Under the pieces are notes generated by a model. It ran no database searches. It saw nothing but the letters and a program-made list of their open reading frames with translations, and was not told the DNA's origin. A DNA stretch of 14,983 nucleotides, from positions 1 to 14,983 of the forward strand of contig JAEEXV010000007.1 in NCBI GenBank assembly GCA_016287975.1. Direction: 5' to 3'. Below, one piece after another: positions 1 through 7,171 of the stretch. This stretch comes from Lentisphaeria bacterium (lineage in GTDB: Bacteria > Verrucomicrobiota > Lentisphaeria > Oligosphaerales > Oligosphaeraceae). Made by a program: the position numbers and the translations under genes. The number at the start of each line of letters is the position of its first letter. Within the stretch, counting starts at the first letter, position 1.

Positions 1-248
1 ATGCGCCGCCCTGCCTTTCCGGATTTGCCAGGCCCCGCATTCACCCGGCGTGTGCCGGCGGGCTTGCCCGCCGGAATGCCCCCCCCGCAGATGCGCCGCC
101 CTGCCTTTCCGGATTTTCCAGGCGCCGCATTTACCCGGCGTGTGCCGGCGGGCTTGCCCGTCGGAATGACTGGCCCCGCATTCACCCGGCGGGTGCCGGC
201 GGGCTTGCCCGCCGGAATGCCCCCCCGCAGATGCGCCGCCCTGCCGCC
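1..248. repeat. Block of about 90-bp direct repeats built around a palindrome
   Basis: Three imperfect copies are visible. Copy A is 1-90, copy B is 91-170 (shortened at its right end), and copy C is 171-230 and lacks the first 30 bases. A further restart of the left end lies at 231-245. Each copy contains the inner palindrome CCGGCGGGC-TT-GCCCGCCGG (55-74 in copy A; copy B has one C-to-T change that still allows a G-U pair). Outside it, GCATTC (37-42) can pair with GAATGC (74-79), leaving about 13 bases bulged on the left arm. The block stops 3 bp short of the purH stop codon, so it forms the 3' flank of that operon and may help end or stabilise the transcript. I see no credible gene in it: the open frame through it is just the repeat translated. 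Confidence 0.9.
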
Positions 249-1370
249 TTAGTGGTGCGAGAAGACGCGCTCGGGCGCGTGGATCAGGGCGACGCCCAGT
301 TCGTTCGCGCGTTGGATGACCTCGGCGTCCTTGACCGATCCCGAGGGGGCGATGATGGCGGTGATGCCCGCCTTGGCCGCGACCTCGACCCCGTCGGGGA
401 ACGGGAAGAAGCCGTCGGAGGCCATGACCGCGCCCTGGATGCTCTCATGCCCCTCGTACTTCGAGCCGAACTTCTCGATTGCCTGCTCGACCGCGCCGAC
501 GCGGTCCTGCTCGCCAGTGCCGACGCACAAGGTGCCGCCGTTCTTGACGATGATGACGCCGTTCGAGCGCACCGAAATGTTGATGTACCACGCGGCCAGG
601 AGGTCCTCCAGCTGCTGCGCGCTCGCCTTGACCGTGCTCTCGACGTGCCCCAGCGTCTTGCTCTCCGCCGAGGCGGGCGTCAGGTCCTCAACCGACTTCA
701 GGTGCGTCAGCAGCGGCTCGGAGACGACGACCGTCCCGTCGCCCAGCGTCTTGAAGGTACGGCAGCCGCTGATGTCGTCCCCGACATACTTCGGCAGTTT
801 TTTCAGGTCGCCGCACTGGAGAATGCGGACGAGTTTGTCGATCTTGACGTCGGGGTTGGTGAAGACCGCGAGCGCCTCGGGGGTGTAGGCGGGCGCGACG
901 ACGCATTCGACGAAGGTGCTCATGATCTCCTCGGCCGTCTCCTTGTCGACCTCGACGTTGAAGGCGATGACCGAGCCGAAGGCCGCGCGCGGGTCGCAGT
1001 CACGCGCCTTGATGTAGACCTGCTTCAGGCTCTCGCCGGGCCGCGCGATCGCCGCGCCGCACGGATTGACGTGCTTCATGCAGGCGCACGCAGGCGCGTC
1101 GAAGTATTTCACGATGTTCAGCGAGTAGCTGATGTCCTCCAGGTTGGTCTGGGAGAGGCCGCTCTTGCCGGTCTTGAGGACCTTCATGTCCCCGATCACG
1201 CAGTCCGCCGCGTCCACGGGCTTGTAGAAGGCCGCGGGCTGGTGCGGGTTGGTGCCGTAGCGCAGGTCGTCGACCTTGACGTATTTGCGCCCGAAGAAGT
1301 CGGTCGTCTCCGGATAGTCGCCCTTGTTCTGCGTGAGGTAGGTCTTGCGGTTGATTTTCTCGTTCGCCAT
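249..1370 (-). CDS. purH: Free-standing AICAR formyltransferase (PurH C-terminal domain only)
   Basis: Cytosolic enzyme of late purine synthesis that should transfer the formyl group of 10-formyl-tetrahydrofolate to AICAR, giving FAICAR. Seen in the 373-residue product: YGTNPHQ (38-44), the catalytic Lys-His of MKHVNPCGAA (K99, H100), a late nucleotide-binding stretch around RSNGVIIVKNGGTLCVGTG (268-286), ASDGFFPFPDG (317-327) and the family's closing ERVFSHH. Bifunctional PurH is about 510-530 residues because an IMP cyclohydrolase (MGS-fold) domain precedes this part; that domain is absent here and nowhere else in the window, so FAICAR ring closure must be encoded elsewhere. The start is supported by AGGGAG 8 bases upstream. 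It lies 27 bp after the ABC exporter gene, same strand, probably last in that operon. The enzyme class is secure; purH is used only because no agreed symbol for the split form is certain to me. Confidence 0.9.
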   Translation of the reverse strand: MANEKINRKTYLTQNKGDYPETTDFFGRKYVKVDDLRYGTNPHQPAAFYKPVDAADCVIGDMKVLKTGKSGLSQTNLEDISYSLNIVKYFDAPACACMKHVNPCGAAIARPGESLKQVYIKARDCDPRAAFGSVIAFNVEVDKETAEEIMSTFVECVVAPAYTPEALAVFTNPDVKIDKLVRILQCGDLKKLPKYVGDDISGCRTFKTLGDGTVVVSEPLLTHLKSVEDLTPASAESKTLGHVESTVKASAQQLEDLLAAWYINISVRSNGVIIVKNGGTLCVGTGEQDRVGAVEQAIEKFGSKYEGHESIQGAVMASDGFFPFPDGVEVAAKAGITAIIAPSGSVKDAEVIQRANELGVALIHAPERVFSHH

Positions 1371-1397
1371 GGTCGTTTCTCCCTGTTTGGTTTTGGA

Positions 1398-3389
1398 TTA
1401 GGAATGTTCTTCCTTGAACTGCATGTCATTCAACTGGCGGTAGCGCCCGTTCTGCTCCAGCAACTGCTGGTGCGTGCCGCGCTCCAGGATCCGCCCCTGC
1501 TCCAGCACAATGATCTCGTCCGCGCTCTTGATCGTCGACAGGCGGTGCGCGATCGCCAGCACCGTGCGGTCCTTCATCACGTTGTTCAGCGCCTCCTGCA
1601 CCAGCTGCTCCGTCACCGTATCCAGCGCGCTTGTCGCCTCGTCCAGAATCAGGATCGGCGGATTGCGCAGAATCGCCCGCGCAATCGCGATGCGCTGCTT
1701 CTGGCCGCCCGAAAGCAGGTTGCCACGCTCGCCGACCAGATGCTGGAAGCCCTCAGGCCACTGCCCCACGAACTCAGTGACATTCGCGAGCCGCGCCGCC
1801 TCCTCGACCTCGGCGTCGGTCGCCTCCGGACGCCCGTAGCGGATGTTCTCGGCGATGGTGGTGTTGAAGAGAAAGGTGTCCTGGCTCACCATCCCGACCT
1901 GCCGCCGAAAGTCCCCTGGCGCGAACTCCTTGAGGTCGATGCCGTCGATCGTGATGCTCCCCTCGCTGGGGTCGTAGAAGCGCGCCAGCAGATTCGCGAC
2001 GGTCGACTTGCCGCTGCCGGTCTGCCCGACCAGCGCAACCAGCGCGCCCTTCGGGATCTCCAGGTCGATGTGCTCCAGCACCGTCTCTCCCCGCGCCGTA
2101 TACCGGAAACTCACATCGTGGTAGACAATCCGGTCGTGGAAGCCCGAAATCGGACGCGGATTCACGGGCACCGGCAGCGCCGTATGCATGTCCATCGTCT
2201 CGAAGACGCGCTCCGCCGCAGCAGCAGCCTTCTGCATGTGCGCGTTCAACTTCGTCAGATCCTTGATCGGCTTGTAGGCCGCCTGGACCGCAAAGGTCAA
2301 TGCAATCAACGTTCCCAGGGTGACTTCTGCCTTCACACACAGCAGCACGAGGAAACACAGCATGAGGATTGCCGCAAGCTCCATCATCGGATGAATGAAG
2401 ACATCCGCTGTCAACGCCTTGCGTAATTTGCGGAAGTATTTTTCGTTGATTTGCCGGAATTGCTCGTCCTCGCGCTCCTCCTGGTTGAAGGTCTTGATGA
2501 CCTGCACGCCGGAGAAGCATTCCTGCATCCGGCTCGTCACCGTCGAGATCCCCCCCAGCACCTTCGCCTGGTAGCGCTTCAGCAGCCGGCTCAGCAGATA
2601 CACCGGCACCAGAAACACCGGCAGCAACAGCATCACCAGCGCAAACTCCTTCCCCAACTTCAATTTCACTCCGAACTGCGCAATCCACACAATCGAGACG
2701 ACAATCAGCACAACTCCTGCAAACAACTCGGACACGGAACTCGCGATCACCGCCTCCACCGCGTTGATGTCATTGGTACAGCGGCTGATGAGTTTCCCGA
2801 CCTCGCCCCGGCTGAAAAAGCCCATCGATTGGTCAAGCAGTCTCCGGAAAAGCGTCACCCGCATGTCGGTCATCATCCGCGCCCCCAGCCATTTGAGAGA
2901 CCAACGATTGACCAGTTCACCAGTGGCACGCCCGATAAAAGCGATAAACAGCCCGGACAGCATGATTGCCGCCACTGTCAACGTCACTTTGGCATCTAAA
3001 TTGACCTTGACCTGCACCGGCTTGCATCCCAGGAAAACCAGAACCTTGTTGAAATTGTCTATCTCTTCCTGAATCTGCTTTTCCTGCTCCTGCTTGACGG
3101 TTTTCTTTTCGGCATGCTCCCTTTTCGGCGCGGCACTCTGCTCCTCGCAGTCTTGTTTCCCGGCACTCTCGACCACCTGCGCCTCCTGTGGATGAGGCTG
3201 AAGGAGTTCAATCGTCTTGGTCAATTTGTTCAGGATTTTCCACTGCGCATAACCAACAAAGCAAGCCGCGATCAACCCGATCACAAAAACCGGCCAATAT
3301 GGGCGCGCGAAAACACGGAAAAGCCGCGCGAAGACCGTGATTGTCCCGCTCTTGGGCTTTTCGCGCTGATGTTTCCAGGCGTGCGCCAT
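1398..3389 (-). CDS. MsbA-like ABC exporter, fused membrane and ATPase domains
   Basis: Half-transporter of the lipid/peptide exporter class in the inner membrane, expected to work as a homodimer. Seen in 663 residues: TM1 about 31-50, TM2 137-155, TM3 220-240, TM4 249-267, TM5 and TM6 333-372, then the nucleotide-binding domain with Walker A GQTGSGKST (455-463), Q-loop Q503, signature LSGGQ (559-563), Walker B ILILDE (579-584), D-loop SALD and switch His615. Nothing is missing from the ATPase. Typical MsbA is about 580 residues; the excess is an 80-85 residue loop between TM1 and TM2 rich in Glu, Lys and Gln, predicted periplasmic. The gene starts 3 bp after the aminotransferase stop, with GGAG inside that gene's end as ribosome site, so the two are probably translationally linked. 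The substrate cannot be read from sequence; a lipid A-like glycolipid is a plausible guess from the partner aminotransferase. The exporter class is near certain, the msbA name is not. Confidence 0.93.
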   Translation of the reverse strand: MAHAWKHQREKPKSGTITVFARLFRVFARPYWPVFVIGLIAACFVGYAQWKILNKLTKTIELLQPHPQEAQVVESAGKQDCEEQSAAPKREHAEKKTVKQEQEKQIQEEIDNFNKVLVFLGCKPVQVKVNLDAKVTLTVAAIMLSGLFIAFIGRATGELVNRWSLKWLGARMMTDMRVTLFRRLLDQSMGFFSRGEVGKLISRCTNDINAVEAVIASSVSELFAGVVLIVVSIVWIAQFGVKLKLGKEFALVMLLLPVFLVPVYLLSRLLKRYQAKVLGGISTVTSRMQECFSGVQVIKTFNQEEREDEQFRQINEKYFRKLRKALTADVFIHPMMELAAILMLCFLVLLCVKAEVTLGTLIALTFAVQAAYKPIKDLTKLNAHMQKAAAAAERVFETMDMHTALPVPVNPRPISGFHDRIVYHDVSFRYTARGETVLEHIDLEIPKGALVALVGQTGSGKSTVANLLARFYDPSEGSITIDGIDLKEFAPGDFRRQVGMVSQDTFLFNTTIAENIRYGRPEATDAEVEEAARLANVTEFVGQWPEGFQHLVGERGNLLSGGQKQRIAIARAILRNPPILILDEATSALDTVTEQLVQEALNNVMKDRTVLAIAHRLSTIKSADEIIVLEQGRILERGTHQQLLEQNGRYRQLNDMQFKEEHS

Positions 3390-3392
3390 CGG

Positions 3393-4508
3393 CTATTTCT
3401 CCACCAGTTCGACGACCGTCTTGACGACGAACTCCTTCTGCTCGGCGGTCAATTCAGGGTAGACGGGGATCGCGACCGTCTCGTTCGCCGCCCGCTCGCT
3501 GTTCGGGAAGTCCCCGGCATGGTAGCCGAGCCCCGCGAAGCACTCCTGCAGATGCAGCGGGATGGGATAGTAGATCGCGCAGCCAATGCCCGCCGCCTTG
3601 AGCCCCGCGACCACCGCGTCCCGCCGCCCGTTCGCGATGCGCAGCACATACTGGTTGCAGACGTGGCGCGTCGCCCACGGCGCCGTCGCGGGCGTCACGA
3701 TCGCCTCGTGCCCCGCGAAGGCCGCGTTGTACTCCGCCGCGTTGCGCTGCCGCCCCGCCGTCCACGCGTCCAGATGCGGCAGTTTCACGAGCAGCACCTC
3801 CGCCTGCAGGGCGTCCAGGCGGAAGTTGCCGCCGATCAGATGGTGGTGGTATTGCGGGGCCATGCCGTGGTTGCGCAGAATCGCGAGTTTCTCCGCGCGC
3901 GCCGCGCTGTCGGTCAGCACCATTCCGCCGTCTCCGAAGCACCCGAGGTTCTTGCTGGGGAAGAACGACAGGCAGCCGTATTCGGACTGCGAGCCGACCC
4001 GCCTGCCGCGGCACTCCGCGCCGATCGCCTGGCACGCATCCTCGATCACGATGAGACCGTGCTTAGACGCGACCGCGCGGATCGCCTCCACATCCGCCGC
4101 CTGCCCATAGAGGTGCACCGGGATGATCGCCTTCGTGCGCGGCGTCACCGCAGCCTCGACCTTCGAGGCGTCGATGTTGTATGTCGCCAGGTTGATGTCC
4201 ACAAACACGGGCCGCGCCCCAGTCCTGCAGATCGCGCCCGCCGTCGCGAAGAAGGTATACGGCGTCGTGATCACCTCGTCCCCCGCGCCGATCCCCTCCG
4301 CCATCAAAGCCAGCAAAAGCGCATCCGATCCAGAGGTCACGCCGCACGCACCCCCAGCCTGGCAGTAGGACGCCACCGCCCGCTCCAGCTCCGACACCTT
4401 CGGCCCCAGAATGAACTGCTGGCTCGCGCACAACGCCGCCAGACGCGCGGCAAACTCGGACTCCAGCGCCGCATACTGCGGCTTCAAATCCAGCAGAGGC
4501 ACCTGCAT
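3393..4508 (-). CDS. DegT/DnrJ/EryC1 (StrS) family sugar aminotransferase
   Basis: PLP-dependent aminotransferase of fold type I, cytosolic, of the family that aminates keto groups of nucleotide sugars for surface polysaccharides, lipid A variants or antibiotics. Numbering from the start chosen here (371 residues, usual for the family): VTSGSDALLLAL (57-68) for the cofactor phosphate, IEDACQAIGA (155-164) with the pyridine-binding Asp157, and FFPSKNLGCFGDGG (182-195) with the Schiff-base Lys186. The start at 4508 is preferred over ATG 4517 because GGAGG (4519-4523) is 10 bases from the former but only 1 base from the latter, and homologues typically begin with M-x-VPLLDLK. It is the first gene of the leftward set with the exporter and purH. 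The closest remembered relatives are WbpE-type 3-oxo-glucuronate and GnnB-type UDP-GlcNAc aminotransferases, but the exact substrate is not determined. Confidence 0.9.
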   Translation of the reverse strand: MQVPLLDLKPQYAALESEFAARLAALCASQQFILGPKVSELERAVASYCQAGGACGVTSGSDALLLALMAEGIGAGDEVITTPYTFFATAGAICRTGARPVFVDINLATYNIDASKVEAAVTPRTKAIIPVHLYGQAADVEAIRAVASKHGLIVIEDACQAIGAECRGRRVGSQSEYGCLSFFPSKNLGCFGDGGMVLTDSAARAEKLAILRNHGMAPQYHHHLIGGNFRLDALQAEVLLVKLPHLDAWTAGRQRNAAEYNAAFAGHEAIVTPATAPWATRHVCNQYVLRIANGRRDAVVAGLKAAGIGCAIYYPIPLHLQECFAGLGYHAGDFPNSERAANETVAIPVYPELTAEQKEFVVKTVVELVEK

Positions 4509-4518
4509 GATCTTCATT

Positions 4519-4523
4519 CCTCC
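4519..4523 (-). promoter_or_regulatory. Ribosome binding site that decides the aminotransferase start
   Basis: GGAGG read on the minus strand. It touches the upstream ATG (4517) with a 1-base gap but sits 10 bases before the ATG at 4508. The second start is therefore the likely one, and three residues (MKI) are removed from the longest reading frame. Confidence 0.7.
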
Positions 4524-4626
4524 ATACTAAAATACGGACAGCCTAAAACGAAATCGCTTCAATATAGCCCCTCCCGCCAGCCCCGCCACGCATTCCCCGC
4601 AACCGCACGCCTTTTCCGATTCGGAC

Positions 4627-4654
4627 TTGAAATCCACCAAAAGTTTCGTATAAT
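4627..4654 (+). promoter_or_regulatory. Sigma70-type promoter of the prepilin-like gene
   Basis: TTGAAA (4627-4632, five of six consensus bases), a 16-bp spacer, then a perfect TATAAT (4649-4654). It lies in an AT-richer pocket of the divergent intergenic region and points at the gene starting at 4700. The expected transcript start near 4661 gives a leader of about 40 bases, which contains the GGAG ribosome site (4688-4691). This is the best promoter match in the window. Confidence 0.75.
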
Positions 4655-4699
4655 ATGGGAAATTCCGCCCCGCACTCATTTGACAATGGAGCACACCCC

Positions 4700-5425
4700 A
4701 TGACAAACAAGCACAACTTCACCCTCATCGAACTCCTCGTCGTCATCGCCATCATCGCGATCCTGGCCTCCATGCTGCTGCCCGCCCTGGGCAAGGCGCG
4801 CGAAAAGGCGCAGGTCACCAGCTGCGCCTCCAAGCTCAAGCAGATCGGCCTGGCCACCGTCATGTACTGCGACGACTACAACGGCTTCCGCCCCCGCACC
4901 GACAACCGCACGGCGGCGGAACGCGGCAAGACAGACGGCGAGCACTGGACGACCTTCGGCAACATCGTCGCCTCCCAGAGCGTCAGCGCCCTGACCCCCA
5001 AGAACTTCGGCTCCTATCTCGCGGGCGGCAAGGGCTCTGGCGGCAACATCGGCCAGGACGCCTACATGAAGAACTTCTGGAAGTGCCCCCTCGACAACAA
5101 GAACTTCGAAACCAACACCTCCACTGGCGCCCGCAGGGCTGGCGTCGGCAGCTACTACGGACTGTGGCTGGACGAGGAGCAGGTCACCAGCTACGGCTAC
5201 ACCGCCGCCGACAAGCATCGCCGCGGCCGCATCAATCTCTTCCTCCACTGCGACCCGAACAACGTCATCTTCATGGAGCCTGGCTTCCCGAACCAGAACA
5301 ACAACCACCCGCGCGACATCAACCTGCTCCACGCCGACGGACATGTCAGCAACGTCTCCCGAGGAGCCGCCGCCGCCTCTGGCACCGCCTGGAAATATTG
5401 GATCCCCTTCATGGACCAGAACTGA
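4700..5425 (+). CDS. Prepilin-type N-terminal / H-X9-DG domain protein (pseudopilin-like)
   Basis: Secreted or envelope protein of the very large prepilin-like family found in Lentisphaerae, Verrucomicrobia and Planctomycetes. Seen in 241 residues: a short basic leader, then [20 protein letters not shown] (7-26) with the conserved Glu11 at position 5 after the predicted cleavage before Phe7, a coiled REKAQ segment, the LKQIGLA stretch (46-52), and at the C-terminus H203 followed by nine residues and Asp213-Gly214, an exact H-X9-DG motif. Residue -1 is Asn rather than the Gly preferred by classical prepilin peptidases. Start 4700 is chosen over 4655 because GGAG lies 8 bases before it and because the -10 box (4649-4654) places 4655 upstream of any transcript. 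It has its own promoter and no operon partner. Whether it builds a fibre or is a surface enzyme scaffold is unknown; the family assignment is firm. Confidence 0.88.
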   Translation: MTNKHNFTLIELLVVIAIIAILASMLLPALGKAREKAQVTSCASKLKQIGLATVMYCDDYNGFRPRTDNRTAAERGKTDGEHWTTFGNIVASQSVSALTPKNFGSYLAGGKGSGGNIGQDAYMKNFWKCPLDNKNFETNTSTGARRAGVGSYYGLWLDEEQVTSYGYTAADKHRRGRINLFLHCDPNNVIFMEPGFPNQNNNHPRDINLLHADGHVSNVSRGAAAASGTAWKYWIPFMDQN

Positions 5426-5443
5426 CGGCGGTGCCCCGACATC

Positions 5444-5481
5444 CCCGCCGCGCCCCGAGCAGAATGCGGGACGGCGGCGGG
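5444..5481. terminator. Hairpin between two convergent genes, possible shared terminator
   Basis: CCCGCCGC (5444-5451) pairs with GCGGCGGG (5474-5481), and an inner CCCG/CGGG pair (5454-5457 with 5467-5470) extends it with a small bulge. It sits midway in the 76-bp gap between the prepilin-like gene and the PurN-like gene that meet here. No T-tract follows directly on the plus strand (TTTT comes 16 bases later, at 5498-5501), so strict intrinsic termination is doubtful. Confidence 0.4.
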
Positions 5482-5501
5482 CATGGATTCGCATCTGTTT
5501 T

Positions 5502-6419
5502 CTATCCCCCGAACCTGATTTCGCGGCTGCCGTCGGCGCCGTATTCGACCGTCTCGATCGGCAGCAGCGTGCCGTTGGCGCGGCGGTAGTAGAGCTGCCC
5601 CGTGCCGTCATCCTGGTAGAAGCGGTTGTCGGCGAAGTCCCAGACCACGGGCGGCAGCACCACCCAGTCCCCGCCCTCCTTCAGGCGCTCCTGCGCCGCG
5701 GAGGCATACTCCTCCAGCGCATCCTGGTAGCCGCCCGCTGGACGCGCCGCAGGACGCGCCGCCGCGACCTGGCGCAGTTCCTCGCGCCGCGCGTCGTCCA
5801 GCCCCAGCGGGACAGGCGTCGAGATGCCCAGCAGCGCCCCCTCGTCCATCCCCGCCCCCGCGCCCTCGACTGGCGCCGCGACAATCACCGACGAGCGCAG
5901 TTCGTCGCACCCGTCCAGAATCGCGCGCTCGATGGGGATCGTGTGCAGCCCCACCAGATGGCGCTGCCCGTCCTTGAGGTAGGTCAGGTCGCCTGGATGC
6001 ACGTTCAGGCACGGGAAGTCCGCCGTCAGGTTGGTCAGCGGGACGAAGCCCGCGAAGACGCCGAAGGTCACCTGGAACGGCGCCAGCAGCCGCCGCAGCT
6101 CGTCCGTCCACTCCGCGCGGATCTCCTGCCCGCGCGGCGTCGCGATCGACACCCGCTTCTCCCCGCGCGCCCGATAGAACTCGCGGATGTCGCACGCCAC
6201 CAGCGGCACCTCGTACAGGCTCGACAACTCCGCCGCACGGCTCTTGTTCGGCGCGTCCGTCACCAGCGCCGCCACCTGGAACGGCGGCTCCCGACCCGCA
6301 GACTGCTCCGCGCGGTAGCGCCGCAGCAGCCGCTCCGCGTTGCTCCCGCCACCCGACAGGAAAATCGCCGCCGACGGCACGCCGGAGACCTCCGGCAACA
6401 ATGGACGCGGTGTGTTCAT
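5502..6419 (-). CDS. PurN-like formyltransferase-fold protein with C-terminal extension
   Basis: Cytosolic protein related to glycinamide ribonucleotide formyltransferase and other 10-formyl-THF enzymes. Seen in 305 residues: a phosphate-loop-like FLSGGGSNAERLL (20-32), VTDAPNKSRA (53-62) in place of the PurN second strand, and LNVHPGDLTY (138-147), whose N139 and H141 match the catalytic Asn-x-His of the fold; D192 is a candidate for the third catalytic residue. PurN is about 190-215 residues; here roughly 100 extra residues follow, acidic and Ala/Arg-rich, ending in VVWDFADNRFYQDD and a repeated G-x-L-x-Y/I pattern. Start 6419 is preferred over GTG 6446 because AAGGAGG (6430-6436) lies 10 bases upstream and inside the longer frame. 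It stands alone on this strand. It may be a genuine PurN or a formyltransferase for another amine; I am sure only of the fold. Confidence 0.75.
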   Translation of the reverse strand: MNTPRPLLPEVSGVPSAAIFLSGGGSNAERLLRRYRAEQSAGREPPFQVAALVTDAPNKSRAAELSSLYEVPLVACDIREFYRARGEKRVSIATPRGQEIRAEWTDELRRLLAPFQVTFGVFAGFVPLTNLTADFPCLNVHPGDLTYLKDGQRHLVGLHTIPIERAILDGCDELRSSVIVAAPVEGAGAGMDEGALLGISTPVPLGLDDARREELRQVAAARPAARPAGGYQDALEEYASAAQERLKEGGDWVVLPPVVWDFADNRFYQDDGTGQLYYRRANGTLLPIETVEYGADGSREIRFGG

Positions 6420-6429
6420 CTTCTTTTTT

Positions 6430-6436
6430 CCTCCTT
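6430..6436 (-). promoter_or_regulatory. Strong ribosome binding site of the PurN-like gene
   Basis: AAGGAGG on the minus strand, followed by a purine-rich 10-base spacer and ATG at 6419. Its position rules out the GTG at 6446 as the start, since the site would lie inside that longer frame. Confidence 0.75.
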
Positions 6437-6542
6437 GAACCAGCACTCATGCCTTCCCCGACACGGGGACTTTTTGCCAAAACGCCCGAAAAATCCGAAA
6501 AAAAAGCCCGTCGCGAATGGCAACTTCCGAGAATTGCAACAT

Positions 6543-6551
6543 AGTATAGCA
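6543..6551 (-). promoter_or_regulatory. Extended -10 promoter candidate for the PurN-like gene
   Basis: On the minus strand TGC-TATACT matches the extended -10 pattern TGnTATAAT with one mismatch, in the only AT-rich part of the 188-bp divergent region. No -35 box lies at standard spacing, which extended -10 promoters tolerate. It would give a leader of about 115 bases. For the rightward lipoprotein gene, TTGCAA (6534-6539) with CATAAA (6557-6562) at 17 bp is a weaker candidate. Confidence 0.45.
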
Positions 6552-6607
6552 TTTACCATAAAAACGGTCTCCCCTTCCCGCCGTCATTCTTGAGGAAAAA
6601 CACCACC

Positions 6608-7147
6608 ATGAGCAAAAAATCCGTATTCCTGGGCCTCGCCTCCGCCATCTGCCTCGCCCTCTTCCTCACCACCTCCTGCGCCTCGCTGAAGGACAAGATC
6701 ACCAAGCGCGACAGCCGTCCCCCCATCAAGGTCGTGATGGTCACCGGCAACTACACGGAACCCCGCCTCATCTGCGAACTCGCCCAGTACCGCAACCAGG
6801 CCCCCCTCATCATCTTCATGCCCGCCGAAAACGGCGCCGAACCCCGCATGTTCTATCTGAGCGGAAACAAGCAGGCCGAGGAAATGCCCGTCGCCGACTT
6901 CGCCAAATTCCTCGACTTCCTCAATCCCAAGGTCGTCGTCTTCCTCGGCGGCGAGACCTTCTGCCCCAAGAAATACATCGAGATGGCCAGCAACCAGTTC
7001 CGCGTCTATACCATCACTGGCCCCGACTGGGTCAAGAACGCCCAGTCCATGGGCGACATCCTCGACCAGTCGCGGCTGCTGCGCGAATACAAGGACGCCA
7101 TGGAGCGCCTCGCCAAGACTGGCCAGCTCGCCAACGACGCGAAATAG
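6608..7147 (+). CDS. Small putative lipoprotein of unknown function
   Basis: The 179-residue product begins with a Lys-containing leader, a hydrophobic core (6-20) and LTTSC-A-S with Cys24 as the probable lipidated residue. Thr at -3 is unusual for a lipobox, so ordinary secretion or a membrane anchor is possible. The mature part alternates strands and helices: IKVVMVTGNYTEPRLICELAQY (40-61), PLIIFMPAENG (66-76), PKVVVFLGGETFCPKKYIEMA (107-127), and a helical C-terminus. This looks like an alpha/beta fold with Gly-rich turns, but I recognise no family. Start ATG 6608 is preceded by GAGG at a long spacing of 13; TTG 6590 in the same frame is less likely. It is followed 108 bp later by the ABC-2 permease on the same strand, so it is probably an accessory or substrate-handling partner of that transporter. 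Confidence 0.75.
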   Translation: MSKKSVFLGLASAICLALFLTTSCASLKDKITKRDSRPPIKVVMVTGNYTEPRLICELAQYRNQAPLIIFMPAENGAEPRMFYLSGNKQAEEMPVADFAKFLDFLNPKVVVFLGGETFCPKKYIEMASNQFRVYTITGPDWVKNAQSMGDILDQSRLLREYKDAMERLAKTGQLANDAK

Positions 7148-7171
7148 CCGTTTCTCCCCGATGACGCAAAC

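Noticed and set aside
1..252. A short open frame reading as repeated MRRPAFPD and PAGLPAGM peptides
   Set aside because: The frame exists because the DNA repeat units preserve phase. The palindromic DNA explains the sequence and no ribosome site is visible.
231..2426. A 731-codon plus-strand open frame over purH and the exporter
   Set aside because: It is antisense to two enzymes with intact catalytic motifs, it begins in the repeat block, and its product is Arg/Asp/Leu-rich low-complexity sequence.
4524..4640. Promoter for the leftward aminotransferase operon
   Set aside because: TATATT and TATTTT-like boxes occur on the minus strand, but none has a -35 at acceptable spacing (TTGAAG to TATTTT is 22 bp), so no site is called although a promoter must lie here.
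5608..6552. A second 314-codon minus-strand frame overlapping the PurN-like gene
   Set aside because: It is the same DNA in another frame, with no formyltransferase motifs and a Gly/Ala/Arg-rich product; the frame with NVHPGD is the coding one.
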